A stretch of 64,000 nucleotides of DNA, from assembly GCA_048499455.1 (NCBI GenBank), contig JASNZV010000004.1, positions 245,543-309,542 on the forward strand, in the 5' to 3' direction. A model generated the notes under the pieces. The model made no database searches. It was not told where the DNA came from and saw nothing but the letters and a program-made list of their open reading frames with translations. How positions within the stretch are numbered: the stretch's first letter is position 1; each line of letters starts with the position of its first letter. Source of the DNA: CFX5 sp023384495. Its GTDB lineage: Bacteria > Chloroflexota > Anaerolineae > Caldilineales > Caldilineaceae. Positions 46,408 through 53,267 of the stretch are shown here, piece by piece. The position numbers and the translations under genes were made by a program.

Positions 46408-47955
46408 TCAATCGCGAAAGGCGTTGAAGCGCATGACCACCGGCAAATGGAGCTGATCCGTCGCAAAGAAGACCGTCGTACTCAGGCGATTATCGGCCAG
46501 GTTGCGCTCCGTCACACCGGCGCCGGCGGTCACATCCACATAGACGCGATAGACGCCCGGCGGCACATCATCCCAACGCACTGTCGCCGTGGCCTGTGCG
46601 CCACACCCGGCGACGGTAACGGTGCGAGGATCGCCAATCAATTGCCCACCTTGCGTCGGGTCACCATCATAAAAGCGTACGGTCACCGGTTGGGCGCCCA
46701 GGGTGTTGCCGCTGTTGGCGATCACGGCGCGCAGCGTAATGTTGCTAGGCCCATCGCTGGCAAGGGGTGGCGGCCCCACCGTTGAGAGTTTTACCGGGTA
46801 AAAGTCAACTTCATCGGCCAACGCGCTGGCGTAGGCCGCCCAATTTTGGCCCATAGCTGTCAACGCCGGCGGCGAGACGCTGTTGTCATAAATAAAACCG
46901 TTGAAGTTGCGGTCAACCGTGCTATACCAGGCGAAGCGCTGAATTAATCGGTATCCGTCGTTGGGGTCGCCCAACACCGGGTCTACCTCGGTGCGGAGAT
47001 AGTCAAAAGTTCTGTTCATAAAGGCGTTGACGCGAGCCGCGTCAAACTTCGGCTCTCCATAGTCCGGCGGCATCAAGATCCCATATTCGGAAAGAAGCAC
47101 GGGCTGGCCCCCATAGCCTCGCTTGTGCATCCACAGTCGGAAGGCGCGAATCTGCTGGGTAAAGAGATCAAAGTTGTCGTTGTCGTTGACGGCCACGCGC
47201 ATGCCGTCGGTTTCGTCGATGCCGGGCGGGATGTCCGCGCCCCAACAGATCTGCAAGTCACCATTGTAGTGCTGGCAACTCGCCTCGTTCAAGATGAAGT
47301 TGTGGATGGCCCAGCCGTCGGCGCGCAAGGCGGCGCCAAATTGCCGGTAGTGGCTTTCCAGCACCATATCGAGATAACGCAAGCGTAAGGGCGTCGCCTG
47401 CACAATCGCCCCGGCGTAGACTTTGGCCGTTGGGTCCGCGGCCTTGATCAGCCCATAGAGGTGATGGTAGGCGGCTGCATAAAGATGGGGCTCCATATCG
47501 TTCTGAAAGATACGGCGATCCGGCTCATTGCCTACGATCCAGGCGGCGCCCCGGTTGGCGCGCACACGGTTTTGTAACGTTGTCCCATTCGGTGAGGCGG
47601 TATAGCTATTGGGGCCGGTTTGGCGCAGGTGAATAATGCTGACATATTCGATGCCATCGGGCCGCGCAGGCTCAGCGGCCGCGCCGTAGTCGATATACCA
47701 CCCAAGCCGCAGCGGCCGCGTATCGAATTCCGTAATCGGCGTCCATGGGGCATTGATGCCAAAGCGGCACGAGAGACCTGCATCGGATGAGGCAAACGCC
47801 AAGGCTGTGCGGGCATCATACAATGCAAAGAGCAGCGCGGCCAGAATCGTGCATAGTGGGATCAGGACCGTAACCGCCACGCGAACGCGACCGATGGGCT
47901 GGCGAATCCGCCCTTGTTGCTTATGGACAAGTTGTTGAAATCCAGACATTCTCAA
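46408..47955 (-). CDS. Membrane-anchored glycosidase-like protein with C-terminal CARDB-like domain
   Basis: A 515-residue protein with a single N-terminal membrane anchor (about 25-47). A TIM-barrel-like region (about 65-370) has WIVGNEPDRR near 139 and LLSEYGILMPP near 280, the positions of acid/base and nucleophile Glu in clan GH-A. A beta-sandwich resembling CARDB domains (about 390-490) follows, and then C-terminal LHLPVVMR (502-509). It is a paralogue of 49435-50724, sharing IVQATPLRLRYLD, HNFILNE, WGADIPPG and QIRAFRLWM. Location and anchoring suggest action on the glycan at the outer face of the membrane. Enzymatic activity is inferred. Confidence 0.75.
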   Translation of the reverse strand: MRMSGFQQLVHKQQGRIRQPIGRVRVAVTVLIPLCTILAALLFALYDARTALAFASSDAGLSCRFGINAPWTPITEFDTRPLRLGWYIDYGAAAEPARPDGIEYVSIIHLRQTGPNSYTASPNGTTLQNRVRANRGAAWIVGNEPDRRIFQNDMEPHLYAAAYHHLYGLIKAADPTAKVYAGAIVQATPLRLRYLDMVLESHYRQFGAALRADGWAIHNFILNEASCQHYNGDLQICWGADIPPGIDETDGMRVAVNDNDNFDLFTQQIRAFRLWMHKRGYGGQPVLLSEYGILMPPDYGEPKFDAARVNAFMNRTFDYLRTEVDPVLGDPNDGYRLIQRFAWYSTVDRNFNGFIYDNSVSPPALTAMGQNWAAYASALADEVDFYPVKLSTVGPPPLASDGPSNITLRAVIANSGNTLGAQPVTVRFYDGDPTQGGQLIGDPRTVTVAGCGAQATATVRWDDVPPGVYRVYVDVTAGAGVTERNLADNRLSTTVFFATDQLHLPVVMRFNAFRD

Positions 47956-48097
47956 TCCTCAAATTCAATTGGCGAAACTGGCTCTCCCGGTTCGAGCGGG
48001 AAATGCTCTTGGCGGATAGGGCAATCCGCCGTCGCACTCCTGGCTTTGGCAATCCAGGTAGCGCGCAGGCCCGTTCAAGGCCGGAGAGCCGCAAAAC

Positions 48098-49288
48098 CTA
48101 CTGCAAGACAACGGGCAAGTATGAAAATTCAACATAAGGGGGCCTCAATTCGGCAATCGACTCACCGGTCACCCAGATATGCCCCGCTGTATCGACCGCT
48201 ACACCCCACAGCGCACCCATTTCCACAGGCAGTGGATACTCCAACAGCCGCATCGGTTCGGCGTTTGGGAGCACCAACAACTGGCCAACCTTCCGGCTGG
48301 CGGTCTCGACAAACCAGAACTCTCGGTTGGCGCCATTTTTGCGATAGGCGAGTTGGGTTGGGGCGCTGTCTGGCGTAGGCAGCCGATAGGGCCGCCAGTA
48401 TGAGAGCGTTCCCGGCGAATAGCGCAGAATGGCGTTGGAGTCTCTGACCGTCACCCACGGCACACCGGTGTCATCCACCACCATGCCGGATGGCCGGCGA
48501 AAAAGCTCGAGCGGCGAGCTGGTGGCGACCATTTGGAAACGGGGCGGCATGGACGAGACAACCGGCAGCCAGACCGCCCACTCGCCCACGCCCTCGCCTG
48601 GTGGGGGCTGGGGGCCGCCGGCGCCTAGGCTCAGGCTTAACTGGACCACTTGATTCAGGCTGGGTGCCGTAACCCACACTTCGACAATCGGGCCGCTGCT
48701 GGTGCTTCGTTCGTGCAGGGCAACAGTCTCAAACTGCGCATTGGGGGTCGTGTAGAGATACTCTTCCATGCGCCCTGTGGTTGGGGTCAAGCGGGCAAGC
48801 CGGTTGCCCTTGCGCTGCGCAAACCAGACTTCACCATTGGAAGCAACTGCAATGCCGGTAGGCTCGCTATTAGGGGTCGGCACGGGAAATTCTTCGATAT
48901 CGCCCGACGCCACATCCAGTCGCCCAATGCGGTTGCCAAGCCGCTGAGTAAACCAGACCACGCCGTCGGCAAGGGCCAGGTCGTATGGTTCGCTGCCGGC
49001 GGCAGGCAAGGCGTATTCGGTGAAGCGCACCGGTTCGGTCAGCACATCGCTCACATGCAGCGCGCCGATTGCGTCGCGGTCGGGCATGGTGAACCAGACG
49101 CGGCCCGGCTCTTCAGCTACGATATTGAGCGCCCGGCCAGGGATCGCGTGTTCGAACAGATGGCGACTGGAGGGGGCTTGGGCGAGAGCCGGCGGCCCAT
49201 TGATCAAGAACCAGGCTGCCCAAAGCGGCATTAGCGCAAGAGGGGCCAACCAGAGCAAATGGCGGCCACGGTCAGAGGGGACCAACAT
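48098..49288 (-). CDS. Vgb/SMP-30-like beta-propeller protein, membrane-anchored or secreted
   Basis: A 396-residue protein with an N-terminal hydrophobic segment (about 12-36) that ends in ALAQA and may be a signal peptide. It is followed by propeller blades marked by repeats of the type GVVWFTQRLGNRIGRLD, GEVWFAQRKGNRLARLT and GVPWVTVRDSNAILRY. This is the streptogramin lyase (Vgb)-like six-blade pattern. An insertion of low complexity in the middle contains WLPVVSS, and the chain ends YLPVVLQ. ATG 49288 was chosen; in-frame ATGs further upstream fall in a 15-bp repeat. A sensor, binding or lyase role in the polysaccharide locus is possible, but the lyase residues were not verified. Confidence 0.75.
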   Translation of the reverse strand: MLVPSDRGRHLLWLAPLALMPLWAAWFLINGPPALAQAPSSRHLFEHAIPGRALNIVAEEPGRVWFTMPDRDAIGALHVSDVLTEPVRFTEYALPAAGSEPYDLALADGVVWFTQRLGNRIGRLDVASGDIEEFPVPTPNSEPTGIAVASNGEVWFAQRKGNRLARLTPTTGRMEEYLYTTPNAQFETVALHERSTSSGPIVEVWVTAPSLNQVVQLSLSLGAGGPQPPPGEGVGEWAVWLPVVSSMPPRFQMVATSSPLELFRRPSGMVVDDTGVPWVTVRDSNAILRYSPGTLSYWRPYRLPTPDSAPTQLAYRKNGANREFWFVETASRKVGQLLVLPNAEPMRLLEYPLPVEMGALWGVAVDTAGHIWVTGESIAELRPPYVEFSYLPVVLQ

Positions 49289-49304
49289 GATTATCCATCT
49301 TATT

Positions 49305-49349
49305 ATTATGCGAATAAACATTATGCGAATAAACATTATGCGAATAAAC
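49305..49349. repeat. Three perfect copies of a 15-bp direct repeat
   Basis: ATTATGCGAATAAAC occurs three times head to tail at 49305-49319, 49320-49334 and 49335-49349, just upstream of the propeller gene on the minus strand. Because 15 is a multiple of 3, the repeat stays in frame and offers a series of upstream ATG codons in the frame of that gene (FIRIM repeats). It is AT-rich compared with the surroundings. Confidence 0.9.
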
Positions 49350-49434
49350 ATTCGTGCGTTGTATACGTTCTATGGCTATCGTTTGAAAGCCTGTGTCTAC
49401 GGCATACAGGCTACTGGTCTGTGGGTGGTTAAGG

Positions 49435-50724
49435 TCAAAACCCACCATCGACCAGCAAGCTCAGATTGGCTTGCATATAACTCCGAAACCGGTCTCCGGC
49501 AGGCAGCATCTGGCGCGTCTCTGGGTCATAAAGCCGGCCATGCGGGTTGAAATGGCTGGCGTGGTCGTCCAGGCTGAACCAGTTCCAGCGCTGCACAAGG
49601 CGGCAATCATCTGGCGGGTACCCCAGCGCGCAGTCCCGCGTATGCAGAAAATGATCGAATGTGGCCACCATAAAGTCATGAATCGGCTCGCCATCATGCG
49701 CGGGCAACCCCAACAAATAATTGGCGTATAGCACGCCATACTCGCTGACGATCAGGGGCTTCTCCTGTTGGCCTCGCTCCTTCATCCACTGGCGGAAGGC
49801 GCGAATCTGCTCGGCAAAGCGCGCCATATCGATATGAGTTCGGGTGTCGCCGATATAGGCGCCCTCCTCCAGCACAGCGCCGGGTGGCGTATCGGCGCCC
49901 CAACTGTTGCGCTTCTCCTGCAAGATGAAATTATGCACATTCCACACGTCCACCGGCATTGGTTCGCCATAGCGGGCAAGGTAGGCGTCCCATACACTGG
50001 TGAGGTAGGCCAGCCGCAACGGCGTTGCCTGGATCACCCCACCGATAGCAATCTTTGCGCTCGGGTCGGCGCTTCGAATCAACTCGGCCAGATCATGAAA
50101 GGCGACGGCGTAGGTTTCCGGCAGCATCTCATCCTGGCCGTCATACGCCACCTGGACACAGTGGTTACCGTCCCATTGCCGGCAATAGGCCCAGTCACGC
50201 CGGTCCATTTCGTTGCCAATCATCCAGAGCGCGCCCGGGTTGGCCTGTGCAGCCTGCACAATGACGCCGGCGTTAGGGCGAAAGACATAATCATGCGGCT
50301 CGGCATAGGGGCAAGCCTCGCGATCACTATGGCGCCAAACGCCACAGGCCAGCCGCTGGTGAACGCGCACCACCTGAGCGAAGGCCAGGCCGCCTTGGGT
50401 GGTCGGCGTCACTTCAACCGACCAGTTAAGATACCAGCCGGCATTGAGCGCGTCCCAATCGGCATACCGAGTGAGCGAAGGCCCTGTCAGGCCATACCCC
50501 AATCGAGCTGCAACGGGGCGAGCGCGATTCACAACCCAAGGCAAGTGCAATGTATCAGTCGCGAGCGGCGTCGCCGCCACGGAGCCAACCCCCGCTTGTG
50601 CGCGTAGCGCGTTCGCGTGGCGCGACATGAATGCGCCCAGGGCGACAAAAGTCGCCACGAGTAGAATGCTCATGGTCAAGGTCACGACCTGCGCCACGCT
50701 CAGTTGCTGATGAAGATGCTGCAT
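49435..50724 (-). CDS. Membrane-anchored glycosidase-like protein, paralogue of 46408-47955
   Basis: A 429-residue protein with an N-terminal membrane helix (about 11-33), a linker with LHLPWVVN (59-66), then a TIM-barrel-like region. WMIGNEMDRR near 168 and IVSEYGVLYAN near 325 mark the two expected clan GH-A glutamates. It shares many segments with the 515-residue paralogue (VIQATPLRLAYLT, HNFILQE, WGADTPPG, QIRAFRQWM) but lacks the C-terminal CARDB-like domain, and its LPxV tag is N-terminal instead. It is 15 bases downstream of the glycosyltransferase gene. Probably an envelope glycan-processing protein; enzymatic activity is inferred. Confidence 0.75.
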   Translation of the reverse strand: MQHLHQQLSVAQVVTLTMSILLVATFVALGAFMSRHANALRAQAGVGSVAATPLATDTLHLPWVVNRARPVAARLGYGLTGPSLTRYADWDALNAGWYLNWSVEVTPTTQGGLAFAQVVRVHQRLACGVWRHSDREACPYAEPHDYVFRPNAGVIVQAAQANPGALWMIGNEMDRRDWAYCRQWDGNHCVQVAYDGQDEMLPETYAVAFHDLAELIRSADPSAKIAIGGVIQATPLRLAYLTSVWDAYLARYGEPMPVDVWNVHNFILQEKRNSWGADTPPGAVLEEGAYIGDTRTHIDMARFAEQIRAFRQWMKERGQQEKPLIVSEYGVLYANYLLGLPAHDGEPIHDFMVATFDHFLHTRDCALGYPPDDCRLVQRWNWFSLDDHASHFNPHGRLYDPETRQMLPAGDRFRSYMQANLSLLVDGGF

Positions 50725-50739
50725 CGACGCGTCACTCTG

Positions 50740-52002
50740 TCATTTCGCCGTGGAGGCCACTCGTTTGCGATTGGTCAACTGCGTGTACACCTGGACAATC
50801 TGTTCACCGGCGCGGCCCCACGCAAAGTGTTGTTGCGCGCGCCGCCGCAAGAGCGCCCCGCCTGACGGCTCATCCAAAGCGGTGAGCAGTTTCTCAGCAA
50901 GGCTTGCGGTATCGCCCCGTATTGCATAGAGGCCATGCGCGCCCAGATACTCGCGCGCCACTGGCGTATCAAATGCAACCGTTGGCAGCCCCATACCCAT
51001 ATAATTGAGCAGCTTGCCGTTGCCTTCGGTCAGGCTCATCTTGGGCGCCACGCCTACGCGCCCCAATGCCAAATGCAGCGGCGCCTGGTGATAAGAGACG
51101 CGCCCGGTAAAGATGACATGGTCTGCAATGCCTAACTGTTCCGCCTGGCGTTGATAGTATTCTACGCCGGGAAACCCCATCAACAACAGATAGACGTTTG
51201 AACGCACGTCTAAGATACGCCGCATCGCTTCCAAGAGAACCCCTGTTCCCTGGTATTCAGCCAACAACCCCAGATAGACAATTACCTTACCCCCCTCAGG
51301 CAGGCCGAGCCGCTGGCGCAGCGCAGCCAGCTCGAGGGGTTCAAAAGTGCTGGCAGGTCGAAACTGGTCGGTGTCCACACAGTCAGGCAGGGGGATGACC
51401 TGCTCGGGCGCGCACCCGAACTCGTCGATGAGCAGACGTTGCGCATGGGTGGTGCTGGTGAGGATGACAGGGGCGGCGTGGTCGATCCAACGTTCCAGCC
51501 GGCGCAGCGGGCCATAGACCAGGCTGTCGCGACGGAGGAAGTGGTGGTCGATCATCTCTTCGGTCAAGCTACCCTGGAAGTCGAAGACCACGGGCACGCC
51601 AAAGAGACGCCCCAACACCAGCCCAATCAGCGCGCCCTCATGCAAGTGGGCATGGATCACGTCAAAGCGTTGGCTAGCCAGCAAGGTCATCGTCTTGAGG
51701 CCCAACAGCGCATCAAAGACAATCTTGTGGCGGCTAGAGCCGACCTCATAGGTGGTGCGCCAGGGAATGGGCAACGTGCGGCGGATGTCCAGGCCAGGCA
51801 CAGGGTTGCCGTTGCGATAGGTGGCGACTGTCACCGTGTGGCCGAGCCGCTGGAGAATCCGAGACTCTTCTAGAATGCGCACGTGACAGCCGTAGTCGGC
51901 AAAAAAGCTGGTGGGGGCGATCATGAGCACGCGGAAGCGGTCTGTGGGCCCGGCTGTGCGGTGCGCGGCCAGCCTCGATTCGTCAGATGAATGTTCAGCC
52001 AT
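50740..52002 (-). CDS. GT4-family glycosyltransferase
   Basis: A 420-residue GT-B fold enzyme of family GT4. It transfers a sugar from a nucleotide-sugar donor to a growing glycan on the cytoplasmic side of the membrane. The N-terminal domain begins RVLMIAPTSFFADYGCHVRI. The C-terminal domain has IVYLGLLAEYQGTGVLLEAM near 240-260 and the donor-binding segment EGNGKLLNYMGMGLPTVAFD near 325-344, where the family's E-x7-E is partly replaced. It is the first gene of the polysaccharide block. Acceptor and sugar cannot be told from sequence. Confidence 0.9.
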   Translation of the reverse strand: MAEHSSDESRLAAHRTAGPTDRFRVLMIAPTSFFADYGCHVRILEESRILQRLGHTVTVATYRNGNPVPGLDIRRTLPIPWRTTYEVGSSRHKIVFDALLGLKTMTLLASQRFDVIHAHLHEGALIGLVLGRLFGVPVVFDFQGSLTEEMIDHHFLRRDSLVYGPLRRLERWIDHAAPVILTSTTHAQRLLIDEFGCAPEQVIPLPDCVDTDQFRPASTFEPLELAALRQRLGLPEGGKVIVYLGLLAEYQGTGVLLEAMRRILDVRSNVYLLLMGFPGVEYYQRQAEQLGIADHVIFTGRVSYHQAPLHLALGRVGVAPKMSLTEGNGKLLNYMGMGLPTVAFDTPVAREYLGAHGLYAIRGDTASLAEKLLTALDEPSGGALLRRRAQQHFAWGRAGEQIVQVYTQLTNRKRVASTAK

Positions 52003-52300
52003 GTTGGGCGGTTACAGATTCTTTCAGGTTACAGAAAATGTCCAGATCATTCGGGCAAGATCCCACGCTGCACAAAGCGCTATCAAAATTGCCGTGCGCC
52101 AGTATACTGTAATCGACTCGGTGCGGCAAAGCAATTTTGACGGCTCATCCGATCGCGGCGCGACGAGTGACGTTCATCCGCAAGACAGAGATGCCCTCAG
52201 GGCAATCGCAAATTTCGTGATGGCGCCGTGCGCCCAGTCCGTAAAAGCAACAATTGAAATCGGGCTCTAACAGTAAAAGGCGCCTTTATCCGGAGCTCTG

Positions 52301-52357
52301 TTTGAAAACCGGAGTTGCACGAAGGAGAAAACATCTTCGCACAGTTCGGTTTTCAAA
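52301..52357. repeat. Imperfect hairpin with TTTGAAAACCG arms
   Basis: TTTGAAAACCG (52301-52311) pairs exactly with CGGTTTTCAAA (52347-52357). An inner CGAAG/CTTCG stem at about 52320-52339 encloses a 10-base loop. The outer arms share TTTGAAA(A)CC with elements at 7474 and 42339. Its position in a gene-poor gap suits a mobile hairpin repeat or a regulatory RNA structure. Confidence 0.5.
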
Positions 52358-52461
52358 ACAACCGCAGGTTAGGCAAGAAAAACCGAGTCGCCTCAGCGAC
52401 TTTTCGCTGCCAGTCGCGGGTTTTGACCCTGCTCGTTTGCCTCAAACAACGCGCGGCCAAT

Positions 52462-52490
52462 TTGCAAAACAGGATGACGCATGTTACCAT
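52462..52490 (+). promoter_or_regulatory. Likely csoR-copZ-copA promoter
   Basis: TTGCAA (52462-52467) and TACCAT (52485-52490) are spaced by 17 bases, a sigma-70-like arrangement. They lie directly upstream of the palindromic operator and 61 bases before the csoR ATG. The -10 match is moderate. Placement of the operator across the expected start point supports the call. Confidence 0.55.
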
Positions 52491-52496
52491 GCCTCT

Positions 52497-52515
52497 ATCC
52501 CCCCCCTAGGGGGAT
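52497..52515. promoter_or_regulatory. CsoR operator (C-run/TA/G-run palindrome)
   Basis: CCCCCTAGGGGG (52502-52513) is a perfect palindrome, flanked by AT on both sides after three extra C on the left. G/C-tract palindromes of this type are the known operator class of CsoR repressors. It sits 7 bases past the -10 element and 36 bases before the csoR start. Apo-CsoR bound here would block transcription until Cu(I) releases it. Confidence 0.8.
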
Positions 52516-52550
52516 GGGCTGAGAGATTGGTCGACAACAAGGAATGCGGA

Positions 52551-52829
52551 ATGGAAACACAACGCAAAGAGGAGATCATGCGCCGGCTCAAGAGCGTCGC
52601 CGGCCACCTAAAAGGGGTTGAGAAGATGGTCGAAGAGGACGCCTATTGCATCGACCTAATCAACCAGGTGCAGGCGATCCAGGCAGCGCTGAGCAAAGTC
52701 AGTGTGCAGATTCTGGATAGCCACTTGCATAGCTGTCTCATCACGGCCGTCCGCGGGGACGACGCCGATGAACGCGAACGCATGCTGGGCGAGATCGCCA
52801 CCGTCTTTGCAAAGTCAACCAAGTTGTAA
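52551..52829 (+). CDS. csoR: Copper-sensing repressor CsoR
   Basis: A 92-residue all-helical repressor of the CsoR/RcnR family. The Cu(I) ligands are present with the correct spacing: Cys33 (DAYCIDLINQ), His58 and Cys62 (LDSHLHSC), that is Cys-x24-His-x3-Cys. The N-terminal part has RRLKSVAGHLKGVEKMVEED, the family's DNA-contact helix. ATG 52551 was chosen because the Cys/His helices align with the family from there, and AAGGA lies about eight bases upstream. It precedes copZ and copA on the same strand and has a palindromic operator in front, so it very probably autoregulates the copper operon. Confidence 0.94.
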   Translation: METQRKEEIMRRLKSVAGHLKGVEKMVEEDAYCIDLINQVQAIQAALSKVSVQILDSHLHSCLITAVRGDDADERERMLGEIATVFAKSTKL

Positions 52830-52929
52830 CCGATGCAAAGGCAGCGGATTGGGCGCCCTTCCCTGCCATGCGCGCCGTACAGACAGCCATTGATCAATCT
52901 ATCAAATACAACACGCTTAGGAGACACCC

Positions 52930-53139
52930 ATGAATACACTCACAGTCAAAGCCCCGGCCATTTCGTGCGGTCATTGTGTCCATACCGTTCAGACGGAAGT
53001 CTGCGAGTTGGCCGGTGTGCAGCAGGTAACCGCCAACGAACAGACCAAAGTGGTCACCATCCAGTTCGAGGCGCCCGCCACCGAAGCGCAGATCAAAGAA
53101 CTGATGGCCGAGATCGGCTATCCGGCGGAACCGGCGTGA
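52930..53139 (+). CDS. copZ: Heavy-metal-associated domain protein, CopZ-like copper chaperone
   Basis: A 69-residue single HMA domain of the ferredoxin-like beta-alpha-beta-beta-alpha-beta fold. The metal site is CGHC (Cys13 and Cys16) in SCGHCVHTV, a variant of the usual MxCxxC in which the Met two residues before the first Cys is replaced by Ile. It would carry Cu(I) to the CopA pump encoded 128 bases downstream. GGAGACACCC precedes the ATG. Length fits a stand-alone chaperone. Confidence 0.9.
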   Translation: MNTLTVKAPAISCGHCVHTVQTEVCELAGVQQVTANEQTKVVTIQFEAPATEAQIKELMAEIGYPAEPA

Positions 53140-53267
53140 AACGTGAGGGGTAGAGAATGAGGAACGACGAGTGAAAGGTGAAGAGGGAAACACTGGGTTC
53201 ACTCCTCATTCATCACCCTTCACTCCTCACGTCAATGTATTGAACGATTCGCAACAGGATCACATCC

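Larger units (their letters stand above)
52003..52550. other. 548-base divergent gap between the glycosyltransferase and csoR
   Basis: The gap holds a hairpin element (52301-52357), the csoR promoter (52462-52490) and its operator (52497-52515). On the minus strand it should also hold the promoter of the polysaccharide block, which was not recognised. An open frame upstream of csoR (from 52254) runs through the promoter and operator and is not considered coding. Confidence 0.5.

Noticed and set aside
52254..52550. N-terminal extension of csoR
   Set aside because: It would run through the promoter and operator, and family members begin at the chosen Met.
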